Below, piece after piece: positions 8,752-17,910 of a stretch of DNA of 41,604 bases (its first letter is position 1; each line of letters starts with the position of its first letter). This DNA is from Rhodoferax sp. GTDB lineage: Bacteria > Pseudomonadota > Gammaproteobacteria > Burkholderiales > Burkholderiaceae_C. The stretch is from NCBI GenBank assembly GCA_021738345.1, contig JAIPCE010000008.1, positions 1 to 41,604 of the forward strand, in the 5' to 3' direction. The translations under genes were made by a program, and so were the position numbers. The notes below the pieces were generated by a model, which was not told the origin of the DNA, did no database searches, and was given only the letters and a program-made list of their open reading frames with translations.

Positions 8752-9627
8752 ATGTTTGAACAGCTAGGTTTGATTGGCTGCGGCCTGATGGGCGGATCGT
8801 TCGCAATGGCGTTGAAGCGCGCCGGTTTGGTCAAGCGTGTGGTGGGCTACAGCAAATCACCTAGCACCACAGAGCATGCGCGCATCATGGGTGTAATTGA
8901 CGTGGAGGCACCGTCGGCCTTGTTGGCCGTGTCGGGTGCTGACATTGTGCTGATTGCGGTTCCGGTTGCGGCCACGGAAGCGACCTTCAAGGCCATCAAG
9001 CACCTCGTCACGCCCAACATGCTGGTCATGGACGTGGGGTCGACCAAGCGCGAGGTCATTGATGCGGGGCGGCGTGCACTGCGCGAGCAGATCGGCTCCT
9101 TTGTGCCCGCCCATCCCATCGCAGGAAAGGAAGTTTCAGGGATTGAGAACGCGGACCCGGACCTTTACAATGGTCGTCAAGTCATACTGACACCCATTGA
9201 GCGAACCCTCACCGCCCAACTGCAGAAGGCGGTCGAAGTCTGGACCCGGCTGGGTTGCCGGGTGCAAAAAATGTCGCCCGAACAGCATGACGCAGCTTTT
9301 GCGGCGGTCAGCCACTTGCCCCATCTGATCGCGTTTGCCTTGATGAACGCGATCTCCCGCCAGCCACAGGGCCAGGACTTCCTCTCGCTGGGGGGACCCG
9401 GCTTCCGGGATTTCACCCGAATCGCAGCCAGTGACCCGAAGATCTGGCGTGACATACTGATCTCCAACCGCGAGGAATTGCTCGAACAGTCCAAGATTTT
9501 CCAGCGCAATCTCCAAGCCTTGGAGCTTGTCATCTCCAATGGCAACGTGGAGGCGCTGGAAGATTTGCTGCAGCAAGCCAGCGAAACCCGCGCCCACTGG
9601 AGTATGACCTCCAAGCACAACCCCTAA
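8752..9627 (+). CDS. tyrA: Prephenate dehydrogenase
   Basis: TyrA oxidatively decarboxylates prephenate to 4-hydroxyphenylpyruvate for tyrosine synthesis, using NAD(P)+. The 291-residue protein starts with a Rossmann nucleotide-binding motif GLIGCGLMGGSFAMAL and carries the conserved HPIAGKEVSG segment (about residues 120-130) and SHLPHLIAFAL. It has no fused chorismate mutase or ACT domain, so it is the simple beta-proteobacterial type; some relatives also use arogenate (cyclohexadienyl dehydrogenase). The hisC-type aminotransferase often found between pheA and tyrA in Burkholderiales is absent. Confidence 0.95.
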   Translation: MFEQLGLIGCGLMGGSFAMALKRAGLVKRVVGYSKSPSTTEHARIMGVIDVEAPSALLAVSGADIVLIAVPVAATEATFKAIKHLVTPNMLVMDVGSTKREVIDAGRRALREQIGSFVPAHPIAGKEVSGIENADPDLYNGRQVILTPIERTLTAQLQKAVEVWTRLGCRVQKMSPEQHDAAFAAVSHLPHLIAFALMNAISRQPQGQDFLSLGGPGFRDFTRIAASDPKIWRDILISNREELLEQSKIFQRNLQALELVISNGNVEALEDLLQQASETRAHWSMTSKHNP

Positions 9628-9858
9628 GGGATGCGGAAACAGCCAATGGTCCGTTTCTGGCAGCACTGACGGGCGCATTGCGTTGTTACCCTTCGTTTAT
9701 GTGGTCAGCCACACTGCACTCAGGGCGTCTAGCACTGCACCCCGCCAGCACCACCATAAACGGTACATCCGTTGTTTCCACATCCCTAATTTGTGCATTG
9801 ACATCAAGCCATCAGGCCAAGCGCTCTGACGGGCTTTATCGCCGAGGAGCTTTGCATC

Positions 9859-11865
9859 GTGTTTTCGACTGAATTTTTGGATATTCCCCCTCTCGGCAGC
9901 GCCTCAGGCACAGTGCAATTGCCGGGGTCAAAAAGCATTTCCAACCGCGTCTTGCTGCTCTCGGCGTTGTGCCAGGGCACGACCCTCATCCATGACTTGC
10001 TCGACTCGGACGACACCCAGGTGATGCTGGAGGCGCTGCGCTCGCTCGGATGCGGTGTCGATACCGATAACGGCCGTGCGACGATTAAAGGGCTGGGCGG
10101 GAAACTGGCCGTTCAAAAGGCCGCTTTGTTTTTGGGCAACGCGGGCACGGCCATGCGGCCACTGACGGCGGCGCTGGCAGTGCTGGGCGGCGACTTCGCG
10201 CTCACCGGCGTTGCGAGAATGCACGAGCGCCCGATTGCGGACCTGGTCGATGCGTTGCGGCAATTGGGTTGCCAGATTGATTACCTGGGCCATGAGGGCT
10301 TTCCGCCCCTGCGCATTGGCCGACCCCAACTGCACTTGGATGCGCCGATCCGTGTGCGTGGCGACGTGTCAAGTCAGTTTCTCACCGCATTGCTCATGTC
10401 CTTGCCCCTAGTCGCCCATAAGGACATCGTGATTGAGGTGGTGGGCGCGCTTATTTCACGCCCCTACATCGCAATCACACTCAAACTCTTGGCACGCTTT
10501 GATGTTCAAGTACAGCGCGAAGGCTGGCAGCGCTTCACCATTCCTGCGGGCTCGCGCCTGCGCTCTCCGGGAACGATCCATGTGGAGGCAGATGCATCCT
10601 CAGCAAGCTATTTTGTGGCGCTCGGTGCCATTGCGGCAGCGGGCGGATCGCACAATAGCGTCAGGATCATGGGGGTCGGTGCCGACTCGATTCAAGGCGA
10701 CATTCGATTCGTCGACGCCGCAAGGCAAATGGGTGCCGAGATTACCAGTGGCCCCAACTGGCTGGAGATTTCGCGCGGTCAATGGCCGCTGAGGTCGATT
10801 GATCTCGACTGCAACCACATTCCAGATGCCGCCATGACGCTGGCCGTGATGGCCCTGTATGCAGATGGCACCAGCATGCTGCGCAATATCGCCAGCTGGC
10901 GTGTCAAGGAAACCGACCGTATAACCGCCATGGCGACAGAGTTGCGCAAGCTTGGCGCGACCGTGCTGGAAGGCGCAGATTTCATTGCGATTACGCCACC
11001 TGCCGACCCGAAGGACTGGCGCGCGGCACGCATCCACACCTATGACGACCACCGGATTGCCATGTGTTTTTCTTTGGCGGCCTTCAATCCTGCGGGCATT
11101 CCTGTGCGGATTTTGGACCCCAAATGCGTTGCAAAAACATTTCCGGAGTATTTTGAAGCGCTGTTCTCGCTCACGCATGCGGTGCCAGGTGACATACCGG
11201 TGATTTGTGTGGACGGCCCCACCGCATCTGGCAAAGGCACGCTAGCGGCAGAAATTGCGAGGCAACTGGGCTACCGTCTGCTCGATTCAGGTGCGCTGTA
11301 CCGCATCACTGCATGGGCCGCGCTGCAAGCTGGCTTGCGCCTGGAGCCCGCGCAGGAACGAGAGATTGCCGATCTGGTGGGCCGCTTGCAAATTCGCTTC
11401 GAGGCAGATCGGGTGCGCGTGGATGGTCACGACGTGACTGAAGCTATTCGCACCGAAGAGGCCGGCATGCAGGCGTCAAAGGTCTCCGCATTGCCCCTGG
11501 TACGGCAGGCGCTGGTGGCGTTGCAGCACAATTTTCGCCAGCTTCCGGGCCTGGTAGCCGATGGTCGCGATATGGGAACGGTGATCTTTCCCGATGCCCC
11601 GCTCAAGATATTCCTCACCGCAAGCGCAGAAAAGCGTGCAGAGCGCCGGTATAAGCAGTTGATTTCAAAGGGCATTTCGGCTACACTCCCGGCTCTTCGC
11701 GCAGACCTCGAAGCGCGCGACGCGCGGGATACCTCTCGCAACGTCGCTCCACTGAGGGCAGCAGAAGACGCCAGCTTGCTAGACAACTCGGATTTGACCG
11801 TACAAGAGTCGGTCAACCTGGTGTTGACCTGGTGGCAAGGCAAACAACCGTTCAGCACCTGTTGA
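9859..11865 (+). CDS. aroA-cmk: Fused 3-phosphoshikimate 1-carboxyvinyltransferase (EPSP synthase) / cytidylate kinase
   Basis: One 668-residue protein joins two enzymes. Residues 1 to about 435 are EPSP synthase, the sixth shikimate step: [35 protein letters not shown] (phosphoenolpyruvate/glyphosate-site motif with Gly and Pro conserved) and RVKETDRI are visible. Residues from about 445 to the end are cytidylate kinase, which phosphorylates CMP and dCMP: the P-loop is [17 protein letters not shown], with LLDSGALYR and [15 protein letters not shown] after it. The start is GTG at 9859 with GAGGAG nine bases upstream. There is no stop or frame change at the junction near residue 440. The fusion is known in some Comamonadaceae. 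rpsA follows. Confidence 0.97.
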   Translation: MFSTEFLDIPPLGSASGTVQLPGSKSISNRVLLLSALCQGTTLIHDLLDSDDTQVMLEALRSLGCGVDTDNGRATIKGLGGKLAVQKAALFLGNAGTAMRPLTAALAVLGGDFALTGVARMHERPIADLVDALRQLGCQIDYLGHEGFPPLRIGRPQLHLDAPIRVRGDVSSQFLTALLMSLPLVAHKDIVIEVVGALISRPYIAITLKLLARFDVQVQREGWQRFTIPAGSRLRSPGTIHVEADASSASYFVALGAIAAAGGSHNSVRIMGVGADSIQGDIRFVDAARQMGAEITSGPNWLEISRGQWPLRSIDLDCNHIPDAAMTLAVMALYADGTSMLRNIASWRVKETDRITAMATELRKLGATVLEGADFIAITPPADPKDWRAARIHTYDDHRIAMCFSLAAFNPAGIPVRILDPKCVAKTFPEYFEALFSLTHAVPGDIPVICVDGPTASGKGTLAAEIARQLGYRLLDSGALYRITAWAALQAGLRLEPAQEREIADLVGRLQIRFEADRVRVDGHDVTEAIRTEEAGMQASKVSALPLVRQALVALQHNFRQLPGLVADGRDMGTVIFPDAPLKIFLTASAEKRAERRYKQLISKGISATLPALRADLEARDARDTSRNVAPLRAAEDASLLDNSDLTVQESVNLVLTWWQGKQPFSTC

Positions 11866-11877
11866 TCGGTTACCGGC

Positions 11878-11918
11878 CCAAAAAGCTCCTTTCGCGCGCC
11901 AGCGCTTTGGCTTTTTGG
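11878..11918 (+). promoter_or_regulatory. Hairpin in the cmk-rpsA intergenic leader
   Basis: CCAAAAAGC (11878-11886) can pair with GCTTTTTGG (11910-11918), with a 23-base interval between. It could be an attenuator or a structured rpsA leader; it lacks a trailing T-run, so it is not a clear terminator. In enterobacteria the rpsA leader is structured and autoregulated by S1; the equivalent here is inference. Confidence 0.3.
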
Positions 11919-11955
11919 TTCAAAACTTAACCCTGTGGGTCAAACCCCATCACAC

Positions 11956-13635
11956 ATGTCAGAATCTTTCGCCGCCCTATTTGAAGAATCCCTGCAACGC
12001 TCAGAAATGCGTACCGGGGAAGTCATTACCGCTGAAGTCGTTCGCATTGAGCACAGCTTCGTCGTTGTCAACGCCGGACTCAAGTCCGAAGCCTATGTGC
12101 CCATCGAAGAATTCAAGAGTGACAAGGGCGAAATTGAAGTCCAGGTCGGCGACTTTGTCTCGGTCGCCATCGACTCGGTAGAAAACGGCTATGGCGATAC
12201 CATTTTGTCGCGCGACAAGGCCAAGCGTCTGGCCTCGTGGATGAGCCTCGAAAAAGCACTGGAGTCTGGTGAGTTTGTCACCGGCACCACCAGCGGTAAG
12301 GTCAAGGGCGGTCTGACCGTTCTGGTCAACGGCATCCGCGCCTTCCTGCCGGGTTCGCTGGTGGACACGCGCCCGACCAAGGACTTGTCTCCGTACGAGA
12401 ACAAGACCATGGAGTTCAAGGTCATCAAGCTCGACCGCAAACGCAACAACGTGGTGCTGAGCCGCCGTGCCGTGGTGGAAGCCTCCATGGGCGCCGAGCG
12501 CGCCAACCTGATGGCCACCCTCAAAGAAGGCTCAGTGGTGCAAGGCGTGGTCAAGAACATCACTGAATACGGTGCGTTCGTGGACCTCGGTGGTATCGAC
12601 GGCCTGCTGCACATCACCGACATGGCCTGGCGCCGTGTGCGTCACCCGTCCGAGGTGGTGCAAGCTGGTCAGGAAATTACCGCCAAGATTCTCAAGTTTG
12701 ACACCGAGAAAAACCGTGTCTCCCTGGGACTCAAGCAAATGGGCGACGACCCCTGGATGGGCGTCAACCGCCGCTACCCCCAAGGCACCCGCATGTTCGG
12801 CAAGATCACCAACATCGCCGACTACGGCGCTTTTGTGGAACTCGAACCCGGCATCGAAGGCCTGGTCCACGGGTCCGAGATGGACTGGACCAACAAGAAC
12901 GTGGCACCTTCCAAGATCGTCGCACTGGGTGACGAAGTCGAAGTCATGGTCCTGGAAATCGACGAAGACAAGCGCCGTATTTCCCTGGGCATGAAGCAAT
13001 GCAAGGCCAATCCTTGGCAAGAATTTGCGCAGAACACCAAGCGTGGTGACCGCGTCAAGGGCCCGATCAAATCGATTACCGACTTCGGCGTGTTTGTCGG
13101 CCTGGCTGCCGGCATTGACGGCCTGGTGCACCTGTCTGACCTTTCCTGGAACGAAACCGGTGAAGTAGCCGTGCGCGAATACAAGAAGGGCCAAGAAGTT
13201 GAAGCTCTGGTGCTGGCCGTGGATGTCGACCGCGAGCGCATTTCCCTGGGTATCAAGCAGTTGGATTCCGACCCGTTCACCACCTTTGTCTCGATCAACG
13301 ACAAGGGCCAGGTCGTCACCGGCAAGGTCAAGACGGTGGACCCCAAAGGTGCTGAAGTCGATCTGGGCAACGATGTCATTGGGTATTTGCGCGCCTCCGA
13401 GATCAGCCGCGACCGTGTCGAAGACGCCCGCAATGTGCTCAAGGAAGGCGACGAAGTCACCGCTGTCGTCGTCAATGTGGATCGCAAGACCCGCAACATC
13501 CAGTTGTCCATCAAGGCCAAGGATGCAGCGGACCAGAGCGAAGCCATGGCGACTCTCAGCCAGCAATCGGCCCGCGAAAACGCAGGCACGACCAGCCTGG
13601 GTGCCTTGCTGCGTGCCAAGCTCGACAACAACTAA
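11956..13635 (+). CDS. rpsA: 30S ribosomal protein S1
   Basis: S1 binds mRNA and brings it to the 30S subunit; it is essential for most messages. The protein has 559 residues and six S1 RNA-binding repeats in a row, seen as recurring blocks such as [44 protein letters not shown] and [26 protein letters not shown] with the following [14 protein letters not shown] ends. I chose the ATG at 11956 ([20 protein letters not shown]), which matches the family N-terminus, rather than the in-frame GTG seven codons upstream. It is followed by ihfB after 79 bases, the conserved order. Confidence 0.97.
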   Translation: MSESFAALFEESLQRSEMRTGEVITAEVVRIEHSFVVVNAGLKSEAYVPIEEFKSDKGEIEVQVGDFVSVAIDSVENGYGDTILSRDKAKRLASWMSLEKALESGEFVTGTTSGKVKGGLTVLVNGIRAFLPGSLVDTRPTKDLSPYENKTMEFKVIKLDRKRNNVVLSRRAVVEASMGAERANLMATLKEGSVVQGVVKNITEYGAFVDLGGIDGLLHITDMAWRRVRHPSEVVQAGQEITAKILKFDTEKNRVSLGLKQMGDDPWMGVNRRYPQGTRMFGKITNIADYGAFVELEPGIEGLVHGSEMDWTNKNVAPSKIVALGDEVEVMVLEIDEDKRRISLGMKQCKANPWQEFAQNTKRGDRVKGPIKSITDFGVFVGLAAGIDGLVHLSDLSWNETGEVAVREYKKGQEVEALVLAVDVDRERISLGIKQLDSDPFTTFVSINDKGQVVTGKVKTVDPKGAEVDLGNDVIGYLRASEISRDRVEDARNVLKEGDEVTAVVVNVDRKTRNIQLSIKAKDAADQSEAMATLSQQSARENAGTTSLGALLRAKLDNN

Positions 13636-13714
13636 GCCAAAGCACAATCGCACCAAGCTCAGGGCCGCCTTTGCATTCCATCGGCGGCTCTGTTGCACAA
13701 CACATTGGGAACCC

Positions 13715-14026
13715 ATGACGCGCTCCGACCTGGTGGAAGAACTGGCGAACCAGTTCACCCAACTTACGCACCGCGACACGGAGTTTGCGGTAAAAGCCAT
13801 TCTGGATGCCATGAATGACGCTTTGGTGCAGGGTCACCGAATCGAAATACGTGGCTTTGGCAGTTTTTCGATCAATCGCAGGCCTCCCAGGCTTGGGCGC
13901 AACCCACGCACCGGTGAGAGTGTGGCAATTCCTGAAAAGCGGGTACCCCACTTCAAACCTGGCAAAGCGCTGCGTGTGGCCGTGGATCAACGCAATTCAG
14001 AGCTGGAGTCCCCTTCCAAGACCTGA
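13715..14026 (+). CDS. ihfB: Integration host factor subunit beta
   Basis: IHF-beta pairs with IHF-alpha to bend DNA sharply at specific sites, serving replication, recombination and transcription. The 103-residue product carries the HU/IHF fold: [21 protein letters not shown], the [25 protein letters not shown]-binding arm with its conserved proline, and [11 protein letters not shown]. The start ATG has GGGA upstream. The frame continues upstream through rpsA as an unrelated shadow, so only the last 103 residues are the gene. lapA follows after 42 bases. Confidence 0.96.
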   Translation: MTRSDLVEELANQFTQLTHRDTEFAVKAILDAMNDALVQGHRIEIRGFGSFSINRRPPRLGRNPRTGESVAIPEKRVPHFKPGKALRVAVDQRNSELESPSKT

Positions 14027-14068
14027 AGACTCACCGTTAGAATCACTCCCACACCGAGGATTCTTAAC

Positions 14069-14368
14069 TTGAAACACATTGCATGGCTCTTTAAGTGGAC
14101 ACTTAAGGTAGCCATTTTTTTTACCCTGTTTGCATTTGCTCTCAATAACCAGCACGATGCCAATGTTCGATTCTTCTTTGGACAGCAGTGGACTGCACCC
14201 CTCGTCCTCGTTGTCTTGAGCGCATTTGCGGCGGGGCTGGTCATTGGTGTACTGGGCATGTTGCCACGCTGGTGGCAGCAGCGAAGAGCCGCAGCGCTGG
14301 CACGCCAGGAAGTGGGTGCACTCAACCATTCAGGCAGTCCGTCGGTGCCCTCCAGCCATGGAAATTGA
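14069..14368 (+). CDS. lapA: Lipopolysaccharide assembly protein LapA (DUF1049)
   Basis: LapA is a small inner-membrane partner of LapB in controlling LPS synthesis through LpxC proteolysis. The 99-residue product has two transmembrane segments (about residues 8-28 and 43-65), separated by the short loop NNQHDANVRFFFGQQW that is typical of the family, and a basic cytoplasmic tail after the second segment (PRWWQQRRAAAL). The start is TTG at 14069, with GAGGA eight bases upstream; no in-frame ATG fits. Its end overlaps the lapB start by 11 bases, which suggests translational coupling. Confidence 0.88.
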   Translation: MKHIAWLFKWTLKVAIFFTLFAFALNNQHDANVRFFFGQQWTAPLVLVVLSAFAAGLVIGVLGMLPRWWQQRRAAALARQEVGALNHSGSPSVPSSHGN

Positions 14369-15515
14369 GGTCACCTGGATTTTGCTGGGGCTGCCGGTCG
14401 CCTTTGCCCTGGGCTGGTTCGCCTCGCGCATGGATGTAAGGCAACTGCGAATAGAGAACCGGCAGGCGCCCAAAGCGTATTTCAAAGGCCTGAATTTTTT
14501 ACTTAACGAACAGCAGGACCAGGCGATTGATGCATTTATCGAAGCCGTGCAAAGTGACCCGGATACTTCGGAACTGCACTTTGCACTGGGAAATTTGTTT
14601 CGCCGCCGAGGTGAGTATGAACGGGCAGTACGGGTGCACCAACACCTATTATCCCGTGGCGACTTGAGCCAGGACGACCGCCACCGCGCACAGCACGCAC
14701 TGGCACTCGATTTCCTCAAGGCAGGTCTGCTCGACCGAGCCGAGGCAGCCCTGGTGAAACTCGAAGGCACGCGGTTCGAGGCACAGGCGCGCTTGGCGCT
14801 GCTCGCCAATTACGAGCGGTCCCGCGACTGGGAGCACGCCGCCAGCATTGCCCAAAAGCTCGAATCGTCTAACCAGGGAAGCTTCAGTGGGCGTTTGTCG
14901 CACTACCTGTGCGAACAGGCGGCCAGTGGTTTGGCGACTGGCGACACCGAGACTCCCATGAAGCACCTGAGTTCAGCAATCAAGATAGCGCCCGACGCAC
15001 CACGCCCCCGTTTGGATCTGGCGCGCCTTCAGTTCAGCCTGGGCGCAGCTGCAAGCGCCTGCAATACGCTGTTGCAGGCGCTCGCAGCTACGCCACAATC
15101 GGTGGCCCTGATCGCGCCCGCCTTGGCACAGTACGCCATTGCGTCCGACCAGGGCACAAAAGTGCTGGCAGAACTAAAGTGCGCCTACGAGCAATCACCG
15201 CTGCTCGACGTACTCGATGCCATCGTGAGCCTGGAGGCTGCCAGTGCGGTCCCAAGCGCCAGTGCTCGCGAGTGGTATGTGCGGCATCTCGAGCGCGAGC
15301 CATCCCTGGTCGCAGCTGCCAAATGGATTGCGGGAGAAAAACTCGAACATGAACAGTTTCACCCCCAGGTCCAGCGCGCACTGGACCAAGCCGTCAAACC
15401 CCTCACCCGCTACCGCTGCGCCGCCTGCGGCTTTGAGGCCAAACAACATTTCTGGCAATGCCCCGGCTGCCAGGCCTGGGACAGCTACCCAGCCCGGCGC
15501 GTCGAAGAACTTTAG
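14358..15515 (+). CDS. lapB: Lipopolysaccharide assembly protein LapB (TPR and rubredoxin-like domains)
   Basis: LapB (YciM) links LPS transport and synthesis and promotes FtsH degradation of LpxC. The 385-residue protein has an N-terminal membrane anchor (WILLGLPVAFALGWFASR), then a long run of TPR helices (about residues 40-330) including YFKGLNFLLNEQQDQAIDAF, and a C-terminal rubredoxin-like metal site with two CxxC pairs (CAACGFEAKQHFWQCPGC). The ATG at 14358 gives the membrane anchor directly; the longer frame starting at 14226 overlaps lapA and is not family-like. Next comes the heptose pair hldA/hldD, so the block is devoted to LPS. Confidence 0.95.
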   Translation: MEIEVTWILLGLPVAFALGWFASRMDVRQLRIENRQAPKAYFKGLNFLLNEQQDQAIDAFIEAVQSDPDTSELHFALGNLFRRRGEYERAVRVHQHLLSRGDLSQDDRHRAQHALALDFLKAGLLDRAEAALVKLEGTRFEAQARLALLANYERSRDWEHAASIAQKLESSNQGSFSGRLSHYLCEQAASGLATGDTETPMKHLSSAIKIAPDAPRPRLDLARLQFSLGAAASACNTLLQALAATPQSVALIAPALAQYAIASDQGTKVLAELKCAYEQSPLLDVLDAIVSLEAASAVPSASAREWYVRHLEREPSLVAAAKWIAGEKLEHEQFHPQVQRALDQAVKPLTRYRCAACGFEAKQHFWQCPGCQAWDSYPARRVEEL

Positions 15516-15597
15516 CTATGGCACACCCCCGGCTTGCTCGCTGCGCGTAGCCGCTCTGAGCGAATACACTTGACCGGGTGTAGCTGAATCAATAAAG

Positions 15598-16530
15598 ATG
15601 AAACCGATTTCCAAAGAAAAGATGGCCGCTGCCAACGTACTGGTGGTGGGCGATGTCATGCTCGACCGCTACTGGTATGGCGCGGTGGACCGCATCAGCC
15701 CGGAGGCGCCGGTACCGGTGGTGCGCATTACCCGTGAAGAGGACCGCAACGGCGGAGCCGCCAACGTGGCCTACAACGTGGTCAGTCTGGGCGCGCACGC
15801 CTCGTTGCTTACGGTGGTGGGCGAAGACGAAGCAAGCCACAAACTCGAAGCCTTGGTGGCTCAGACCGGAATTCGGCCCCATTTTGGCCGCGATGCCGAC
15901 CTCAAGACCACGGTCAAACTCAGGGTCATTGGCCGCCAGCAGCAGTTGCTGCGCCTGGACTTTGAGAACACCCCAAAAAACGAATTACTGGCGTCGCAGA
16001 CTGCCACCTTTGAGCGTCTGCTGCCCGACCATCAGGCGGTATTGTTCTCGGATTACGGCAAGGGCGGTCTGGCCCATGTGAGCGACATGATTAGCAAGGC
16101 GCGTCAGGCCGGCAAACCGATATTGATTGACCCCAAGGGTAGCGACTATTCCCGATACCAGAAGTGCACCGTCATAACCCCCAACCGCGCCGAGCTGCAG
16201 CAGGTGGTTGGGGGCTGGAACACCGAGGACGAACTACGCACCAAGGCGCATCGGTTGCGCGAAGCGTTGCAGCTCGAAGCCGTGCTACTGACCCGCAGCG
16301 AAGAAGGCATGACGCTGTTCGATGCCCATGGCCAACTGCACGTGAGCGCCCAGGCGCGAGAGGTGTTTGACGTCACCGGCGCGGGCGACACCGTCATAGC
16401 CACCATGGCCGCACTGGTCGCGGCTGGAATCGGCCTGCGCGAGGCCTTGCCTGTGGCCAACCGTGCAGGCGGCCTGGTGGTGGGAAAATTTGGAACCGCT
16501 TCTGTCACTTACGAGGAACTTTTCGCATGA
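15598..16530 (+). CDS. hldA: D-glycero-beta-D-manno-heptose-7-phosphate kinase
   Basis: The enzyme phosphorylates heptose 7-phosphate at C1 on the way to ADP-heptose for the LPS inner core. At 310 residues it contains only the PfkB-type kinase domain: [13 protein letters not shown] at the N-terminus, [11 protein letters not shown], and the closing [15 protein letters not shown] with the catalytic aspartate. The adenylyltransferase half found in the E. coli fusion HldE is missing, so a separate hldC must be elsewhere. The stop overlaps the hldD start by 4 bases (ATGA), indicating coupling. Also known as rfaE1. Confidence 0.94.
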   Translation: MKPISKEKMAAANVLVVGDVMLDRYWYGAVDRISPEAPVPVVRITREEDRNGGAANVAYNVVSLGAHASLLTVVGEDEASHKLEALVAQTGIRPHFGRDADLKTTVKLRVIGRQQQLLRLDFENTPKNELLASQTATFERLLPDHQAVLFSDYGKGGLAHVSDMISKARQAGKPILIDPKGSDYSRYQKCTVITPNRAELQQVVGGWNTEDELRTKAHRLREALQLEAVLLTRSEEGMTLFDAHGQLHVSAQAREVFDVTGAGDTVIATMAALVAAGIGLREALPVANRAGGLVVGKFGTASVTYEELFA

Positions 16531-17546
16531 CACGCATTGTGGTGACCGGCGCGGCCGGCTTTATTGGCAGCAACCTTATTGCCGGCCTGAACGTCCGGGG
16601 TATTGACGACATCATTGCCGTTGACGACATGACACAGGGGGACAAATTCCGCAATCTGGCCGACCTGCAGATTGCGGACTATGTGGACGCTGACACTTTT
16701 TATGATGACTTTGCCAGTGGTCGCTACGGGCTGATTGAGGCGGTATTTCATGAAGGCGCCTGCAGCGACACCATGGAACTCAATGGCAAGTACATGATGT
16801 CCAACAATTACTCCTTGTCATGGAACCTGTTCCAGGCCTGCCAAAAGCGGGGTGCGCGCCTGCTTTATGCATCGTCGGCTGCCACCTATGGCGGCTCCAG
16901 CACTTTCAAAGAAGACCCTCAGTTTGAGTTACCGCTCAATGTTTACGGCTACTCCAAGCTGCTGTTCGACCAGCGCATGCGGCGTGAATGTGGCTACGAC
17001 TTCCAGCGCACCAAGGCAGGCAAGACCAACCAGGTGGTGGGATTTCGCTATTTCAACGTGTATGGACCGCGCGAACAGCACAAGGGCCGCATGGCCAGCG
17101 TGGCCTTTCACCAGTTCAACCAGTTCAAAGCCGATGGCAAGGTCAAGCTGTTTGGCGACTATGGCGGTTATCCGGCGGGTGGGCAGATGCGCGACTTTGT
17201 CTTTATCGACGATGTGGTGGCGGTCAACCTGTGGTTTTTTGACCACCCTACCGAATCGGGCATATTCAACCTAGGCTCGGGACGCGCCCAACCTTTTAAC
17301 GACGTCGCCTGTTCGGTCGTCAATGCCCTGCGTCAACTTCAGGGGCAAGACACCTTAGACCTGGAGCAGATCGTGCAGCAAGGGCTGGTCGAATACATTG
17401 GTTTTCCCGATGCCTTGCGTGGCAAGTACCAGTGCTTTACCCAGGCCGACCTGTCCGGGCTGCGATCCACCGGCTGCGACTACCAATTTGTGGATGTGCA
17501 AACCGGGGTTGCCAAATACGTGCAGTGGCTCTCAGCCCGTAGTTGA
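16527..17546 (+). CDS. hldD: ADP-L-glycero-D-manno-heptose-6-epimerase
   Basis: HldD (RfaD) inverts C6 of ADP-heptose, giving the isomer used by heptosyltransferases. The 339-residue protein is an extended short-chain dehydrogenase: NADP-binding [11 protein letters not shown] at the start, ASSAATYGG, and the catalytic [12 protein letters not shown] tyrosine-lysine pair, followed by [11 protein letters not shown]. It is translationally coupled to hldA. Both act in sequence, so this pair plus lapA/lapB gives a coherent LPS segment. Confidence 0.96.
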   Translation: MTRIVVTGAAGFIGSNLIAGLNVRGIDDIIAVDDMTQGDKFRNLADLQIADYVDADTFYDDFASGRYGLIEAVFHEGACSDTMELNGKYMMSNNYSLSWNLFQACQKRGARLLYASSAATYGGSSTFKEDPQFELPLNVYGYSKLLFDQRMRRECGYDFQRTKAGKTNQVVGFRYFNVYGPREQHKGRMASVAFHQFNQFKADGKVKLFGDYGGYPAGGQMRDFVFIDDVVAVNLWFFDHPTESGIFNLGSGRAQPFNDVACSVVNALRQLQGQDTLDLEQIVQQGLVEYIGFPDALRGKYQCFTQADLSGLRSTGCDYQFVDVQTGVAKYVQWLSARS

Positions 17547-17561
17547 AGTAAACGCTTCGTC

Positions 17562-17867
17562 ATGCTTCATGTAATGTTCAAAACCACCTTGCTCAGTGCG
17601 GCGCTGTGGCTGCCGGTGGTCTGTGGTGCAATCGATGTCAACGTGGCCACCGAGGCAGAACTCGACAGCATCAAGGGTCTGGGGCCCAGCAGCACCGCGC
17701 GCATCCTCAAAGCCCGTGACCAAGGTCCCTTCAAGGATTGGGCCGATTTCATGGCGCGGGTCAAGGGCATCAAGCCATCTGCCGCCAGCAAACTCTCGAG
17801 TGCCGGGCTCACGGTCGGAGATGCAGCGTTTGCTGCACCGGCAAAGCGCCCAGCGCCGACTCAGTGA
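17562..17867 (+). CDS. ComEA-like secreted helix-hairpin-helix protein
   Basis: A small exported DNA-binding protein of the ComEA type, which in competent bacteria holds incoming DNA in the periplasm. The product is 101 residues from the ATG at 17562, or 97 from the ATG at 17574, which I favour because it begins a clean signal peptide (MFKTTLLSAALWLPVVCGA). Two helix-hairpin-helix segments follow: DVNVATEAELDSIKGLGPSSTARIL and FMARVKGIKPSAASKL. Neither start has a strong Shine-Dalgarno sequence. The DNA-uptake role is known for the family; here it rests on domain match only. Confidence 0.82.
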   Translation: MLHVMFKTTLLSAALWLPVVCGAIDVNVATEAELDSIKGLGPSSTARILKARDQGPFKDWADFMARVKGIKPSAASKLSSAGLTVGDAAFAAPAKRPAPTQ

Positions 17868-17910
17868 CGCGCAGTTTCGGTTCGACGCGGCAAGCGAACC
17901 GTCTTTTCGT

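Noticed and set aside
11935-11955. Upstream GTG start for rpsA
   Set aside because: It adds seven residues not seen at the S1 N-terminus; the ATG at 11956 matches [12 protein letters not shown].
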